A stretch of DNA of 32,580 nucleotides from Lachnospiraceae bacterium (GTDB lineage: Bacteria > Bacillota > Clostridia > Lachnospirales > Lachnospiraceae), in assembly GCA_024683645.1 (NCBI GenBank), contig JAIKYA010000116.1, positions 1 through 32,580 of the forward strand, read 5' to 3'. Within the stretch, counting starts at the first letter, position 1, and each line of letters starts with the position of its first letter. The notes under the pieces were generated by a model that did no database searches, was not told the origin of the DNA, and saw nothing but the letters and a program-made list of their open reading frames with translations. This document shows positions 7,883 through 15,707 of the stretch, piece after piece. The position numbers and the translations under genes were made by a program.

Positions 7883-7996
7883 TTATCTTCTCCATGTTGC
7901 TTTCACCTTTTTCTCCCGGTTTATCTTCTCCGTGTTACTTTCATCTTTTTTTCCCGGTTTATCTTCTCCGTGTTACTTTCATCTGTTTTATTTCCC
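7883..7996. repeat. Three tandem 38-bp repeats in the HD-GYP gene leader
   Basis: Copies start at 7883, 7921 and 7959. The first two match at 34 of 38 positions; the third decays at its end. On the minus strand each copy carries CGGAGAAGATAAA, similar to the true ribosome site (ACGGAGAAAAGAT) of the gene starting at 7867. The repeats may be duplications of the translation-initiation region, and copy number could alter expression. Confidence 0.75.
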
Positions 7997-8131
7997 CATT
8001 TATATTTTCACCCGTCAGCTCCGTACCTTGACAGGTATCCTTTATTCTTTCCTCTTGCTCAACGGCCTCTCCTATAATACACGACTGTTCCTCTTTCACG
8101 CAACTGTCTTGCCGTCATATTCCACAATTCG

Positions 8132-8261
8132 CTGCCCTCTCCCGCCTGTTGTTATTCTCCGTCAATCCTCATCTGCTCTATTTCACTGTCCTCTCCCGCC
8201 TGCTGTTATTTGCCGTCAATCCTCATCCGCTTTAATTCGCCGATAATTACGCCGATAATTT
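8132..8261. repeat. Tandem 54-bp repeat pair plus 12-bp repeat pair
   Basis: 8132-8185 and 8186-8239 match at about 46 of 54 positions. They run into two copies of CGCCGATAATT(A/T) at 8238-8249 and 8250-8261. No gene is supported between 7868 and 8831. A weak minus-strand promoter (TTGCGT, 18 bp, TATTAT at 8079-8074) could serve the HD-GYP gene across this stretch. Confidence 0.75.
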
Positions 8262-8274
8262 CCGACCATTGTAT

Positions 8275-8303
8275 TTGACAATTCCTTCTTTTCGGTTTAT
8301 ATT
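8275..8303 (+). promoter_or_regulatory. Consensus promoter reading into the 64-bp array
   Basis: Perfect -35 TTGACA (8275-8280), 17-bp spacer, -10 TATATT (8298-8303). Transcription should begin near 8310, about 75 nt before the first array unit, and run through all six units toward the nuclease gene. A small GCCGCTTCGGC hairpin lies in the leader (around 8336-8346). Confidence 0.65.
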
Positions 8304-8384
8304 GACGTTGTACTTCTCAGATCGTTCTTTTTGCAGCCGCTTCGGCCTGCGCGATCCCATGAAATACCTTAATACCCGGCAATT

Positions 8385-8732
8385 GACACGAATTGACAGA
8401 TGTTTTTGCATTTTTCGTGTCAGCCCCAATTGAAGCTTTTCAAGAAAAGACACGAACTGACAGAAAGAACTCCTTTTTTCGTGTCAGTCAAAAATAACCG
8501 GATCTGCCTTTTGACACGAACCTTGAGAAAAAAGCAAATATTTCGTGTCACCTCTCAAAAAGCATCTCACACGAAAAATAAGCTTTTTGCCTCATTTTCG
8601 TGTCTTCAGCTAAAAAGCGTTCTTCGACGTCGACACGAAGAAATCTGAAAAACTTGTTTTTTCGTGTCGTCACAAAAAAACGCCTCAGATTGTCTGACAC
8701 GAACATTCCAAGAAAAACCCCATATTCGTGTC
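8385..8732 (+). repeat. Array of six GACACGAA-N21-TTCGTGTC inverted-repeat units
   Basis: GACACGAA occurs at 8385, 8449, 8513, 8568 (first base C), 8632 and 8696. Its reverse complement TTCGTGTC occurs at 8414, 8478, 8542, 8597, 8661 and 8725. Every pair is offset by exactly 29 bases (21-base unique interior). Successive units are separated by 27 unique bases, giving a 64-bp period, except 18 bases between units 3 and 4. Flanking bases often extend the arms to TGACACGAA/TTCGTGTCA. The interiors and spacers are AT-rich and not obviously related to each other. The period is not a multiple of three, so this is not a protein repeat. RNA from either strand would form short-stemmed hairpins with 21-nt loops. 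It is not a classical CRISPR, because repeats are 8 bp and alternate in orientation. Function unknown. Confidence 0.9.
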
Positions 8733-8740
8733 CAAAAGAA

Positions 8741-8912
8741 AAAATCAAAAGAAGAACACTGCTATTAACGATTAAAAGGAAGTACTGTAAATGCAAAAAT
8801 CAAAAGAAAAGGAGGACACCGCCATTAACGATTGAAAGGAAGTACTGTAAATGCAAAAATCAAAAAAAAGGAGGACACCGCCATTAACGATTACAAAGAA
8901 GAACTGAAAAAA
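8741..8912 (+). repeat. Three near-copies of the nuclease gene start region
   Basis: Copies begin at about 8741, 8796 and 8856 (intervals 55 and 60 bp); each has AAAATCAAAA, a variable part, ATTAACGATT and, in the first two, GGAAGTACTGTAAATGC. The last copy is the 5' end of the nuclease gene. The middle copy encodes a complete mini-ORF at 8791-8835 (MQKSKEKEDTAIND, then TGA) whose peptide matches the nuclease N-terminus (KKKEDTAIND). The last copy has lost one base in the A-rich run (8 A at 8862-8869), which throws its ATG (8851) out of frame. Confidence 0.85.
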
Positions 8913-9680
8913 CAAAAAAACGAACTTGAAAAACTGATCACCCTCGCCAGAAAACGTATAAAATCTCAAACGGCAACCGATGAAAGGGTCATCAGCTATT
9001 CGAAAAGGAAAAAACATTATCAGTATTACCTGATCGAAAAGGACAGAACACGTGTCTATGTAAAAAAGGATGATTCTGAGATCATCCGCAAAAAAATGCA
9101 GGCTGCTTATGATAATGCCGTGTATGACAGAATTACTAAAATGCACAGACAGCTTTCACGATTCCTGGAAAATTACGACTATGAATCGATCCGCGCTCTC
9201 TATGATGATATGTCCGATGCACGAAAATGTTTTGTGACCCCGATAATGCAGACTAATGAAGAATTCATACAGCAGTGGAAGAAAAAACATCCCGGAAATC
9301 AGAACAATTACTTTGAAGAAGGACTGTTTCCGACTGACAAGGGTGAATATGTCAGATCCAAGTCCGAAAAGATACTTGCCGATCTGTTTTTCAAAAACAA
9401 GATCCCCTACAGCTACGAACCCTGTTTTGAACTGTCAAACGGAAGTTTTCTGTATCCGGATTTTGTACTTCTTAATGTCCGAAAAAGAAAAACCGTATTC
9501 TGGGAGCACTTCGGTCTTATATCGGATGCCGAATATTCCAAAAAGACTGTCTGGAAACTGTCGATGTATGAAAAACACGGACTGCGGATCGGCGATGATC
9601 TTCTGTTTTCAATGGAATCAGAGGATATGCCTCTTGATATCAGACAGCTGGAACATAAGATCAGAGAATATCTTCTTTGA
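8832..9680 (+). CDS. PD-(D/E)XK-like nuclease-fold protein beside the array
   Basis: 282 residues if read from TTG 8832, the first in-frame start after a stop. Residues 1-135 are Lys/Glu-rich and helical, probably coiled coil. Residues 170-255 look like a restriction-endonuclease-fold core: RSKSE with Glu179, SYEPCFELSNGSFLYPDFVLLN with Asp210, then TVFWEHFG with Glu225. Nuclease activity is inferred. The start is uncertain. TTG 8832 has no well-placed ribosome site. ATG 8851 has a good one (GGAAG, 8 nt) but is one base out of frame at A8. The AGGAGG at 8870-8875 would suit the ATT at 8883. Slippage adding one A would give MQKSKKKEDTAINDYKEEL. The gene follows the hairpin array and is probably read from the promoter at 8275. 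The array association suggests a defence or mobile function but proves none. Confidence 0.7.
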   Translation: MKGSTVNAKIKKKEDTAINDYKEELKKQKNELEKLITLARKRIKSQTATDERVISYSKRKKHYQYYLIEKDRTRVYVKKDDSEIIRKKMQAAYDNAVYDRITKMHRQLSRFLENYDYESIRALYDDMSDARKCFVTPIMQTNEEFIQQWKKKHPGNQNNYFEEGLFPTDKGEYVRSKSEKILADLFFKNKIPYSYEPCFELSNGSFLYPDFVLLNVRKRKTVFWEHFGLISDAEYSKKTVWKLSMYEKHGLRIGDDLLFSMESEDMPLDIRQLEHKIREYLL

Positions 9681-9691
9681 TTCCCTCCCAT

Positions 9692-9720
9692 TTGACCGCA
9701 CCATAGTTTCATGCTAACAT
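9692..9720 (+). promoter_or_regulatory. Promoter of the FecR/DUF6273 gene with array motif at +1
   Basis: -35 TTGACC (9692-9697), 17-bp spacer, -10 TAACAT (9715-9720). Predicted +1 near 9727. A lone thirteenth copy of the array motif GACACGAA occupies 9722-9729, directly over the start point, so a protein that binds the array motif could regulate this gene. Confidence 0.5.
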
Positions 9721-9755
9721 TGACACGAAAATCTGACTGAAAAGGGAAAAAGATC

Positions 9756-11600
9756 ATGAAGTGTAGCAATTGCGGTAATAAGATCAAAAAGGGCAGCGCG
9801 TTCTGTATCAACTGCGGTACACCCGTAAACGAAAAGAAAGAAAAACCCAAAAAGGAAAAAGTCAAAAAAGAAAAGACAAAGAAAAAGCATCCCATAAGAA
9901 ATTTCTTTGTATTTATCTTCTTCATCGCACTCATCGGCGGCGGTGTCTTCGCATACTTTACTTTTATCGGCTTCCGTTCGATCAAGCTTGAAGACTGGGA
10001 CGGCACGGTAGACCTGGAGCGTAACGGCAAGGGCAAGGAACTTTTCGAAGGACTGAAACTGGTTGCAAATGACAGAGTGACTACCGGCGAAGAAGGCAAT
10101 GTCATGCTGCTTATCGATACGGACAAGGAACTCGTTGCATCGGAGAACACCCGCTTCTCCATAAAAGCAAGCGGTATCACCAACAACGGTAAAGTGACCA
10201 TAAAGCTTGAATACGGAAGCGCGCTCGCCTCCATTGACAAAAAACTCAGCGAGCATTCGGAGTTTGAGATAAAGACTCCCAATGCCACCTGTAGTGTAAG
10301 AGGTACGACATTCAATGTTGCTTACGACCGTTCCGCTTCCAAGACAAGAGTCGATGTCACAACCGGTGTCGTACATGTGGAAGCTGGTAAAAACTCTCTC
10401 GACCTGAATGCCGGCGAATCCGCAGAAGTTGTGGACGAGCTTGTTACTCCGGTTTCCAACAAGCCATGGACAGACCGTGCGGACATCCTCCCCTCCATGC
10501 AGCCGGGCGGCTATGTTGAATTCGGTGCTTACGAACAGGACGGTGATCTGAACAACGGACCCGAGCCCATCGAATGGGAGATCTTTTCTTCAGATGATAA
10601 CGGCACTATGCTCGTAAGCCGCTATGTACTGGATGCTCAGTCCTATAACGATTCGAAGAGGGATGTGACCTGGGAAACTTCCCCCTTAAGGACCTGGCTC
10701 AATGAAGACTTCATGAACAACGCTTTTACCGATGCTGAAAAGCAGCGCATCAACAGCGCCTATATCGAAAACCCGGATAACGAAAAATATGAGACAAATG
10801 GCGGAAACGACACGACTGATAAGGTATTCCTGCTCAGTACCGATGACGTCCTCGGCCATTACGATTTCATCTACTACGATGATAACAGAAAGTACGGGAC
10901 CAGTGAACAGCTGATCATAGCTCCCACCGAATATGCAAAACAGCAGGGTATAGAAGGACTCGATATCACCGAGGAAGTCCTTCGCGAAAACTCCTATGAT
11001 GTATTCCAGTATTCCGATTTCGTAGGCAGGACCGGAACCTGGTGGTGGCTGCGTTCTCCCGGTTATACCGAGAACACCGCCTGCTGTGTATCGGGTCTCG
11101 GAGCCGCAGGCTGGCTCAACATCGCCGGCAACTCGGTTGATAATCTCTACGGTATACGTCCGGCTCTGTACATAAAAGACAGCTTTGACGAAGAGTCTCC
11201 AAAAACGGATGCCCTTACTGACGAAGATGATCCCGATGCGGAAGATGCACAGGATACAGATGCAGAAAAAACAACCCCCGCAGAGGAAAAGCCCGAAGAA
11301 GAAACAGTTATCGAAGAAAACCCCGACTTTGTGCCGGCTGACGAAGAGACCGACAATTCGGAAGTCAGGGGCCGTTGGAAAAACGGAAACATGCCGTACT
11401 ACCTTGAACTTAACAGCGACTGGACCTGTTCACTCGAGATCCGCGGCAAGGATAAATACGGCACCTTCCATTACAGTTTTGACGGCAGCACGATCACCTT
11501 TGATATAAAGACCGAGATAGGAAGTTCATTAACATTTACGGGGATCCAGCTCCGTGCCGATGAACTGGAATCCCCGTATAATCTGATGATGCGTTATTGA
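9756..11600 (+). CDS. Membrane protein: zinc ribbon, TM, FecR-like and DUF6273 domains
   Basis: 614 residues. A zinc ribbon at 3-20 (CSNC...CINC: C3, C6, C17, C20), a Lys-rich linker, and one membrane segment (about 50-71). Next a FecR-like domain (about 75-220; [12 protein letters not shown] is typical) and a DUF6273 domain (about 245-460; [39 protein letters not shown]). Then an Asp/Glu/Pro-rich linker and a small beta-rich C-terminal domain (about 535-614). The N-terminus should be cytosolic and the rest outside. FecR domains sense or bind at the cell surface; DUF6273 is common in surface proteins of gut Firmicutes with no established role. AGGGAAAAAGATC precedes the ATG. The last 7 bases overlap the convergent clpB end. 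Regulatory or adhesive roles are both possible. Confidence 0.88.
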   Translation: MKCSNCGNKIKKGSAFCINCGTPVNEKKEKPKKEKVKKEKTKKKHPIRNFFVFIFFIALIGGGVFAYFTFIGFRSIKLEDWDGTVDLERNGKGKELFEGLKLVANDRVTTGEEGNVMLLIDTDKELVASENTRFSIKASGITNNGKVTIKLEYGSALASIDKKLSEHSEFEIKTPNATCSVRGTTFNVAYDRSASKTRVDVTTGVVHVEAGKNSLDLNAGESAEVVDELVTPVSNKPWTDRADILPSMQPGGYVEFGAYEQDGDLNNGPEPIEWEIFSSDDNGTMLVSRYVLDAQSYNDSKRDVTWETSPLRTWLNEDFMNNAFTDAEKQRINSAYIENPDNEKYETNGGNDTTDKVFLLSTDDVLGHYDFIYYDDNRKYGTSEQLIIAPTEYAKQQGIEGLDITEEVLRENSYDVFQYSDFVGRTGTWWWLRSPGYTENTACCVSGLGAAGWLNIAGNSVDNLYGIRPALYIKDSFDEESPKTDALTDEDDPDAEDAQDTDAEKTTPAEEKPEEETVIEENPDFVPADEETDNSEVRGRWKNGNMPYYLELNSDWTCSLEIRGKDKYGTFHYSFDGSTITFDIKTEIGSSLTFTGIQLRADELESPYNLMMRY

Positions 11601-14185
11601 GCGGAACTTTTCTCAGCGCCAAGCGCGCCGTCTTTATACACTATCCGTATCGTATCACCTCTGCTTATGTTTCCGCCAAGTATCAGCTTGGCGGAAAGTG
11701 TTTCAACAGTCTTTTGTATGTACCGTTTCAAAGGTCTCGCTCCGTATACCGGATCATAGCCTTCATCCGTTATCATATCCCTGGCTTCAGGGCTCAGCTC
11801 CACGCCTATCTCCTTATCGGCCAGACGCCTGTTCAGATCCTGCATTATCAGATCCACTATGCCCGAGATATTATCCCTGGTCAGCGGTTTGAAAAGTATC
11901 GTCTCATCAAGCCTGTTTAAAAACTCCGGTCTAAAGTGGAGCTTCAGTGCCTCCATCGTTTCCTTCTCTGCCTGCTCCGTGATATTGCCGTTCTCGTCAA
12001 TGCCGTCCAGAAGTATCTGTGCACCGATATTACTTGTCATGATCAGTATAGTGTTTTTGAAATCCACCGTACGGCCCTGCGAATCGGTGATGCGTCCGTC
12101 ATCCAAAACCTGCAAAAGCACATTGAACACATCCGGATGCGCTTTCTCCACTTCATCGAAAAGCACCACGGAATACGGTTTACGCCGTACCGCTTCGGTC
12201 AGCTGGCCGCCCTCGTCATAGCCCACATATCCGGGAGGCGCACCGATCAGCCTCGATACGGAATGCTTCTCCATATACTCGCTCATATCGATCCTGACCA
12301 TGTTTGACTCGTCATCAAAAAGTGTCTCGGCCAGAGACTTTGCCAGTTCCGTTTTACCTACACCGGTAGGTCCCAGGAAGAGGAAGCTGCCTATAGGTTT
12401 AGTGGGATCCTTTATCCCTGCCTTTGATCTCATGATGGCCTCGCTTACCCTTACCACTGCTTCGTCCTGTCCTATCACCCGCTTATGCAGTTCACCGTCC
12501 AGGTGCAGTGTCTTGTTCCTCTCGGATTCATTCAGCTTTGCAACGGGTATACCTGTCCAGCGGCTTACTATACGTGCTATCTCCTCTTCCGAGACATTCT
12601 CATGCACTATACGCGTTTCGCGCTTTCCGGCTATCTCTTCCTCCGCCTCCAGCTGCTTCTTAAGTGCCGGCAGCGTACTGTAGGAAAGTTCTCCGGCCTT
12701 TTCATAATTGCCTTCACGCTGCGCTATCTGTATCTCATTGTTTACTTCCTCAATCTGTTCACGCAGCTTTGAAACTTTCTCGACTGCCGCCTTTTCATTC
12801 TCCCACTGCGCTTTCTGCTTTTCAAAATCATCCTTCTCCTCGGCCAGTTCTTTAAGAAGCGCATCCAGTCTCTCTTTCGAAAGATGATCGTCTTCTTTCT
12901 TAAGCGCCGCCGCTTCTATCTCCATCTGCATTATGCGGCGCGATGCCTCGTCAAGCTCGGTAGGCATGCTGTCCAGCTCCGTCTTTATCAGCGCACAGGC
13001 CTCATCCACCAGGTCTATCGCCTTGTCCGGAAGGAAACGGTCGGAGATATATCTGTTGGAAAGCGTGGCCGCCGATACCAGAGCGTTATCCAGTATCTTC
13101 ACACCGTGGTAAACTTCATATCGCTCCTTCAGTCCACGAAGTATTGATATGGTATCCTCCACACTCGGCTCATCCACCATTACAGGCTGGAAACGCCTCT
13201 CCAGCGCGGGATCCTTCTCTATATATTTACGGTATTCATCCAGTGTGGTCGCACCGATGCAGTGCAGCTCGCCCCTTGCAAGCATGGGCTTTAACATGTT
13301 TCCGGCATCCATCGCTCCATCGCTCTTGCCCGCACCCACTATGGTATGCAGCTCATCGATGAAGAGGATGATGCGCCCTTCACTCTTCCTTACTTCTTCC
13401 AGTACGGCTTTCAGCCTCTCTTCAAATTCGCCCCTGTACTTGGCACCGGCTACCAATGCTCCCATATCCAGCGAAAATATCTTCTTGTCCTTCAGTCCGC
13501 CCGGCACATCACCGCGTACTATACGCTGTGCCAGTCCTTCTGCGACCGCTGTTTTACCTACGCCGGGCTCACCTATCAGCACGGGGTTGTTTTTGGTCTT
13601 TCTGGAAAGTATCCTTATTACGTTTCTTATCTCATTATCACGTCCTATCACGGGATCAAGCTTCTGCTGTCTTGCTCTCTCCACAAGGTCCACACCATAC
13701 TTTTCCAGCGTATCGTAGGTAGCTTCCGGATTATCGCTCGTCACCCTCTGGTTTCCCCTGACACTTGCCAGCGCGGTCAGGAATCTGTCCCTGGTAAAAC
13801 CGTATTCCGAAAACAGTGCCTTTATCTCCCTGTTCGGATGCTTTATCATGGCCAGCATCAGGTGCTCAACGGAGACGTACTCGTCGCCCATGGCTTTCGC
13901 TTCGTCCTCGGCCGTTATCAGTACTTTGTTCAGATCGGCTCCCACATGCAGCTGCCCGCCCTGCACCTTCACTCTCTTTTCCAGCGCACGCTCTACTCTC
14001 TCCACGAAGTGTTCCGTGTTGATCTCCATCTTCTCGACAAGCTTGAGTATGAGGCTGTCATCGAGCTTCAGCAGAGCATACAAAAGATGCTCCTGTTCCA
14101 GCTCCTGATTTCCGTACTCTACCGCATATTTTTCGCAGTCTTCCACAGCCTGCATCGAATTCTGTGTAAATTTCTGTATGTTCAT
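11594..14185 (-). CDS. clpB: ATP-dependent disaggregase ClpB
   Basis: 863 residues from the ATG at 14185, normal for ClpB (E. coli 857). ClpB is a cytosolic AAA+ hexamer that rescues aggregated proteins with DnaK. N-terminal Clp repeats (about 1-145), first ATPase domain with Walker A GEPGVGKT (205-212) and LFIDELH, coiled-coil middle domain (about 405-530) that separates ClpB from ClpA and ClpC, second ATPase domain with GPTGVGKTE (605-613) and [15 protein letters not shown]. No ClpP-binding loop expected. The ATG has a strong AAGGAGGTGAGC ribosome site; the in-frame GTG nine bases upstream lies inside that site and is unlikely. Transcribed alone from a promoter under CIRCE/HrcA control. Confidence 0.97.
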   Translation of the reverse strand: MNIQKFTQNSMQAVEDCEKYAVEYGNQELEQEHLLYALLKLDDSLILKLVEKMEINTEHFVERVERALEKRVKVQGGQLHVGADLNKVLITAEDEAKAMGDEYVSVEHLMLAMIKHPNREIKALFSEYGFTRDRFLTALASVRGNQRVTSDNPEATYDTLEKYGVDLVERARQQKLDPVIGRDNEIRNVIRILSRKTKNNPVLIGEPGVGKTAVAEGLAQRIVRGDVPGGLKDKKIFSLDMGALVAGAKYRGEFEERLKAVLEEVRKSEGRIILFIDELHTIVGAGKSDGAMDAGNMLKPMLARGELHCIGATTLDEYRKYIEKDPALERRFQPVMVDEPSVEDTISILRGLKERYEVYHGVKILDNALVSAATLSNRYISDRFLPDKAIDLVDEACALIKTELDSMPTELDEASRRIMQMEIEAAALKKEDDHLSKERLDALLKELAEEKDDFEKQKAQWENEKAAVEKVSKLREQIEEVNNEIQIAQREGNYEKAGELSYSTLPALKKQLEAEEEIAGKRETRIVHENVSEEEIARIVSRWTGIPVAKLNESERNKTLHLDGELHKRVIGQDEAVVRVSEAIMRSKAGIKDPTKPIGSFLFLGPTGVGKTELAKSLAETLFDDESNMVRIDMSEYMEKHSVSRLIGAPPGYVGYDEGGQLTEAVRRKPYSVVLFDEVEKAHPDVFNVLLQVLDDGRITDSQGRTVDFKNTILIMTSNIGAQILLDGIDENGNITEQAEKETMEALKLHFRPEFLNRLDETILFKPLTRDNISGIVDLIMQDLNRRLADKEIGVELSPEARDMITDEGYDPVYGARPLKRYIQKTVETLSAKLILGGNISRGDTIRIVYKDGALGAEKSSAQ

Positions 14186-14257
14186 AAAGCTCACCTCCTT
14201 ATCGGCAATATAAAAGATCCTGAGGGTTTTGCCCGAAGAATCTTTCAGCTTAAATGC

Positions 14258-14286
14258 AATATACCACTTATTGTTAGCACTGTCAA
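14258..14286 (-). promoter_or_regulatory. clpB promoter
   Basis: On the minus strand, perfect -35 TTGACA (14286-14281), 17-bp spacer, -10 TATATT (14263-14258). The start point is expected near 14251, giving a leader of about 65 nt. CIRCE overlaps the -35 and much of the spacer. Confidence 0.85.
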
Positions 14287-14300
14287 GAGGTGAGTGCTAA
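14274..14300. promoter_or_regulatory. CIRCE element (HrcA operator)
   Basis: TTAGCACTG (14274-14282), 9-bp spacer, GAGTGCTAA (14292-14300). It matches the CIRCE consensus TTAGCACTC-N9-GAGTGCTAA with one mismatch. HrcA bound here would cover the clpB -35, so heat shock should derepress clpB. Confidence 0.93.
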
Positions 14301-14339
14301 TTGTCAACCAGCATCCCCTTATTCCTTTATTTAACGCAT

Positions 14340-15671
14340 TTACAGCCTCCCGTCATAAAGCACATCCAGGTCCACGTCACCTGCGATCCCGTCTATCTTT
14401 CCCGTGCAGGAGTGCTGCCACATAAAATACTGCCCCGCATAGGACGTGGCCTTTGTGTAATGAGCCAGCCACACGGGCGCTGCGGACGCGTTCCACACCT
14501 TTTCCAGGAAAAATTTGCTGCTGTACAGACAGGCGGAATATCCGTGCGCTTCCAGCTCATCCGCAAACAGCTTCGCATTATCGTTTATATCCTGCAGGTT
14601 CATCCCGTAGTTTTCGAAGTTTTTAAAATCTTCCCAGTCATAGGCTATCGGCAGGTCCGGCTTTTCTCCGCCAAGCACGTTTAAAAGATATGCAACGCTC
14701 GCCTTCACTTCTTCGGCACTGCTCTCTTCGGCATGCCAGTATATGCCCACCTTAAGTCCACAGGCTCTTGCCCCTGCGATATTATTCTGATAATACCTGT
14801 CCGTATACAGCTCTCCGTCATCCAGACCGCCTATCCTTATATAGACAAACTCGCAGCCGGCAGCTTTCACCTTTTCAAAATCAACAGTCTCCTGCCATCT
14901 GGATATGTCTATACCGACGCTTGTCTGCTCGTTTTTATATGCGGAGACAAAATCCGAAAACGCCTCACTCTTTGTTTCTGAAGGTCCCGGAGGCGGCAGC
15001 TCGGCAAGCACATTTACCTCCATGTTCCGTGATGTCATATGTCCGGCATCATCCGCAAGCACTATCTCCAGAGGGTATTTCCCGACTGTATTGACATCAA
15101 CTTCACCGTTTATCGCGATCTGCACTTCCCGATCCACATCATCCGCGTATCCGACATATCTGTGTATGTCAAAAGCTTCTCCGGCTTTTATAAGCGGCGC
15201 TGCGGTAAAAGAGAGAAAACACGGTGCGCTCTTATCCTCCGGAACGCTTTCTTCCAAAACCGTCTCTTCGGCAGCCGGCTCCTCAGACTCCGCGCTCTCT
15301 TCTTTTATCTCCGCTTCTTCGGTATTTAACTCTTCCTCTTCCGGTTCAGCTGCTTCCGCCGTTTCTGCATCCGTCGTTTCATCCGCTGTCTGCAGATCTT
15401 CATCATCCTCAGCTGCTGTGGTCTCTTCTTCCGCAGTGTTTTCAGTCTGCTCACCCGGGATTTCGAGACTTACCACTTCCCTTACAGCTTCCGGACCGGA
15501 CTCCGGCATTTCGTTTTCTTCGGCTTTTGCGGGCTGCGCCGGCTCCTTTGCCTTCCTTCCCGAAATCGTAAAAACCGCTATAGTGGTGCATGCAAGTATC
15601 AGACTCGCTGCTGCGATCACTATGACCGCTTTCAGTATCCTGTTTTTCTTTCTCCGGCTTCTCTTTGCCAT
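14340..15671 (-). CDS. Membrane-anchored GH25 muramidase (lysozyme)
   Basis: 443 residues. Basic N-terminus (MAKRSRRKKNR), one membrane segment or uncleaved signal (about 12-37), a long Glu/Ala/Thr linker (about 42-148), a beta-sandwich, bacterial Ig-like segment (about 150-224; NTVGKYPLEIVLADDAGH), then a GH25 catalytic domain (about 250-443). GH25 enzymes cleave the MurNAc-GlcNAc bond of peptidoglycan. Visible signatures are VGIDISRWQ with Asp255, AYDWEDF with Asp345 and Glu347, VWLAHYT, and MWQHSCTGKIDGIAGDVDLDVLY. It acts outside the membrane. ATG 15671 has AAGGAT about eight bases upstream. The gene begins 36 bases after the giant gene stop with no visible promoter or terminator between, so cotranscription is likely. 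It may remodel the wall or act on competitors. Confidence 0.92.
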   Translation of the reverse strand: MAKRSRRKKNRILKAVIVIAAASLILACTTIAVFTISGRKAKEPAQPAKAEENEMPESGPEAVREVVSLEIPGEQTENTAEEETTAAEDDEDLQTADETTDAETAEAAEPEEEELNTEEAEIKEESAESEEPAAEETVLEESVPEDKSAPCFLSFTAAPLIKAGEAFDIHRYVGYADDVDREVQIAINGEVDVNTVGKYPLEIVLADDAGHMTSRNMEVNVLAELPPPGPSETKSEAFSDFVSAYKNEQTSVGIDISRWQETVDFEKVKAAGCEFVYIRIGGLDDGELYTDRYYQNNIAGARACGLKVGIYWHAEESSAEEVKASVAYLLNVLGGEKPDLPIAYDWEDFKNFENYGMNLQDINDNAKLFADELEAHGYSACLYSSKFFLEKVWNASAAPVWLAHYTKATSYAGQYFMWQHSCTGKIDGIAGDVDLDVLYDGRL

Positions 15672-15707
15672 CTGTATTATCCTTGCTCTTTACTGATCTT
15701 GCAGGTC

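Noticed and set aside
8247-8453. 68-codon minus-strand ORF before the array
   Set aside because: No ribosome site or recognisable domain, and it spans the plus-strand promoter and first array unit.
8385-8732. CRISPR array
   Set aside because: Repeats are only 8 bp and alternate in orientation, spacers alternate between 21 and 27 bases, and there are no cas genes nearby.
8600-8887. 95-codon plus-strand ORF through the repeats
   Set aside because: It is built from the array and the start-region duplications (Lys/Arg/Thr-rich, repeating YCKCKNQKK) and has no family features.
11538-11577. Stem-loop (ACGGGGAT...ATCCCCGT) as a terminator
   Set aside because: It lies within the coding end of the FecR/DUF6273 gene with no T-run; could be chance.
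14186-14194. GTG start for clpB three codons upstream
   Set aside because: The GTG is part of the Shine-Dalgarno sequence serving ATG 14185.
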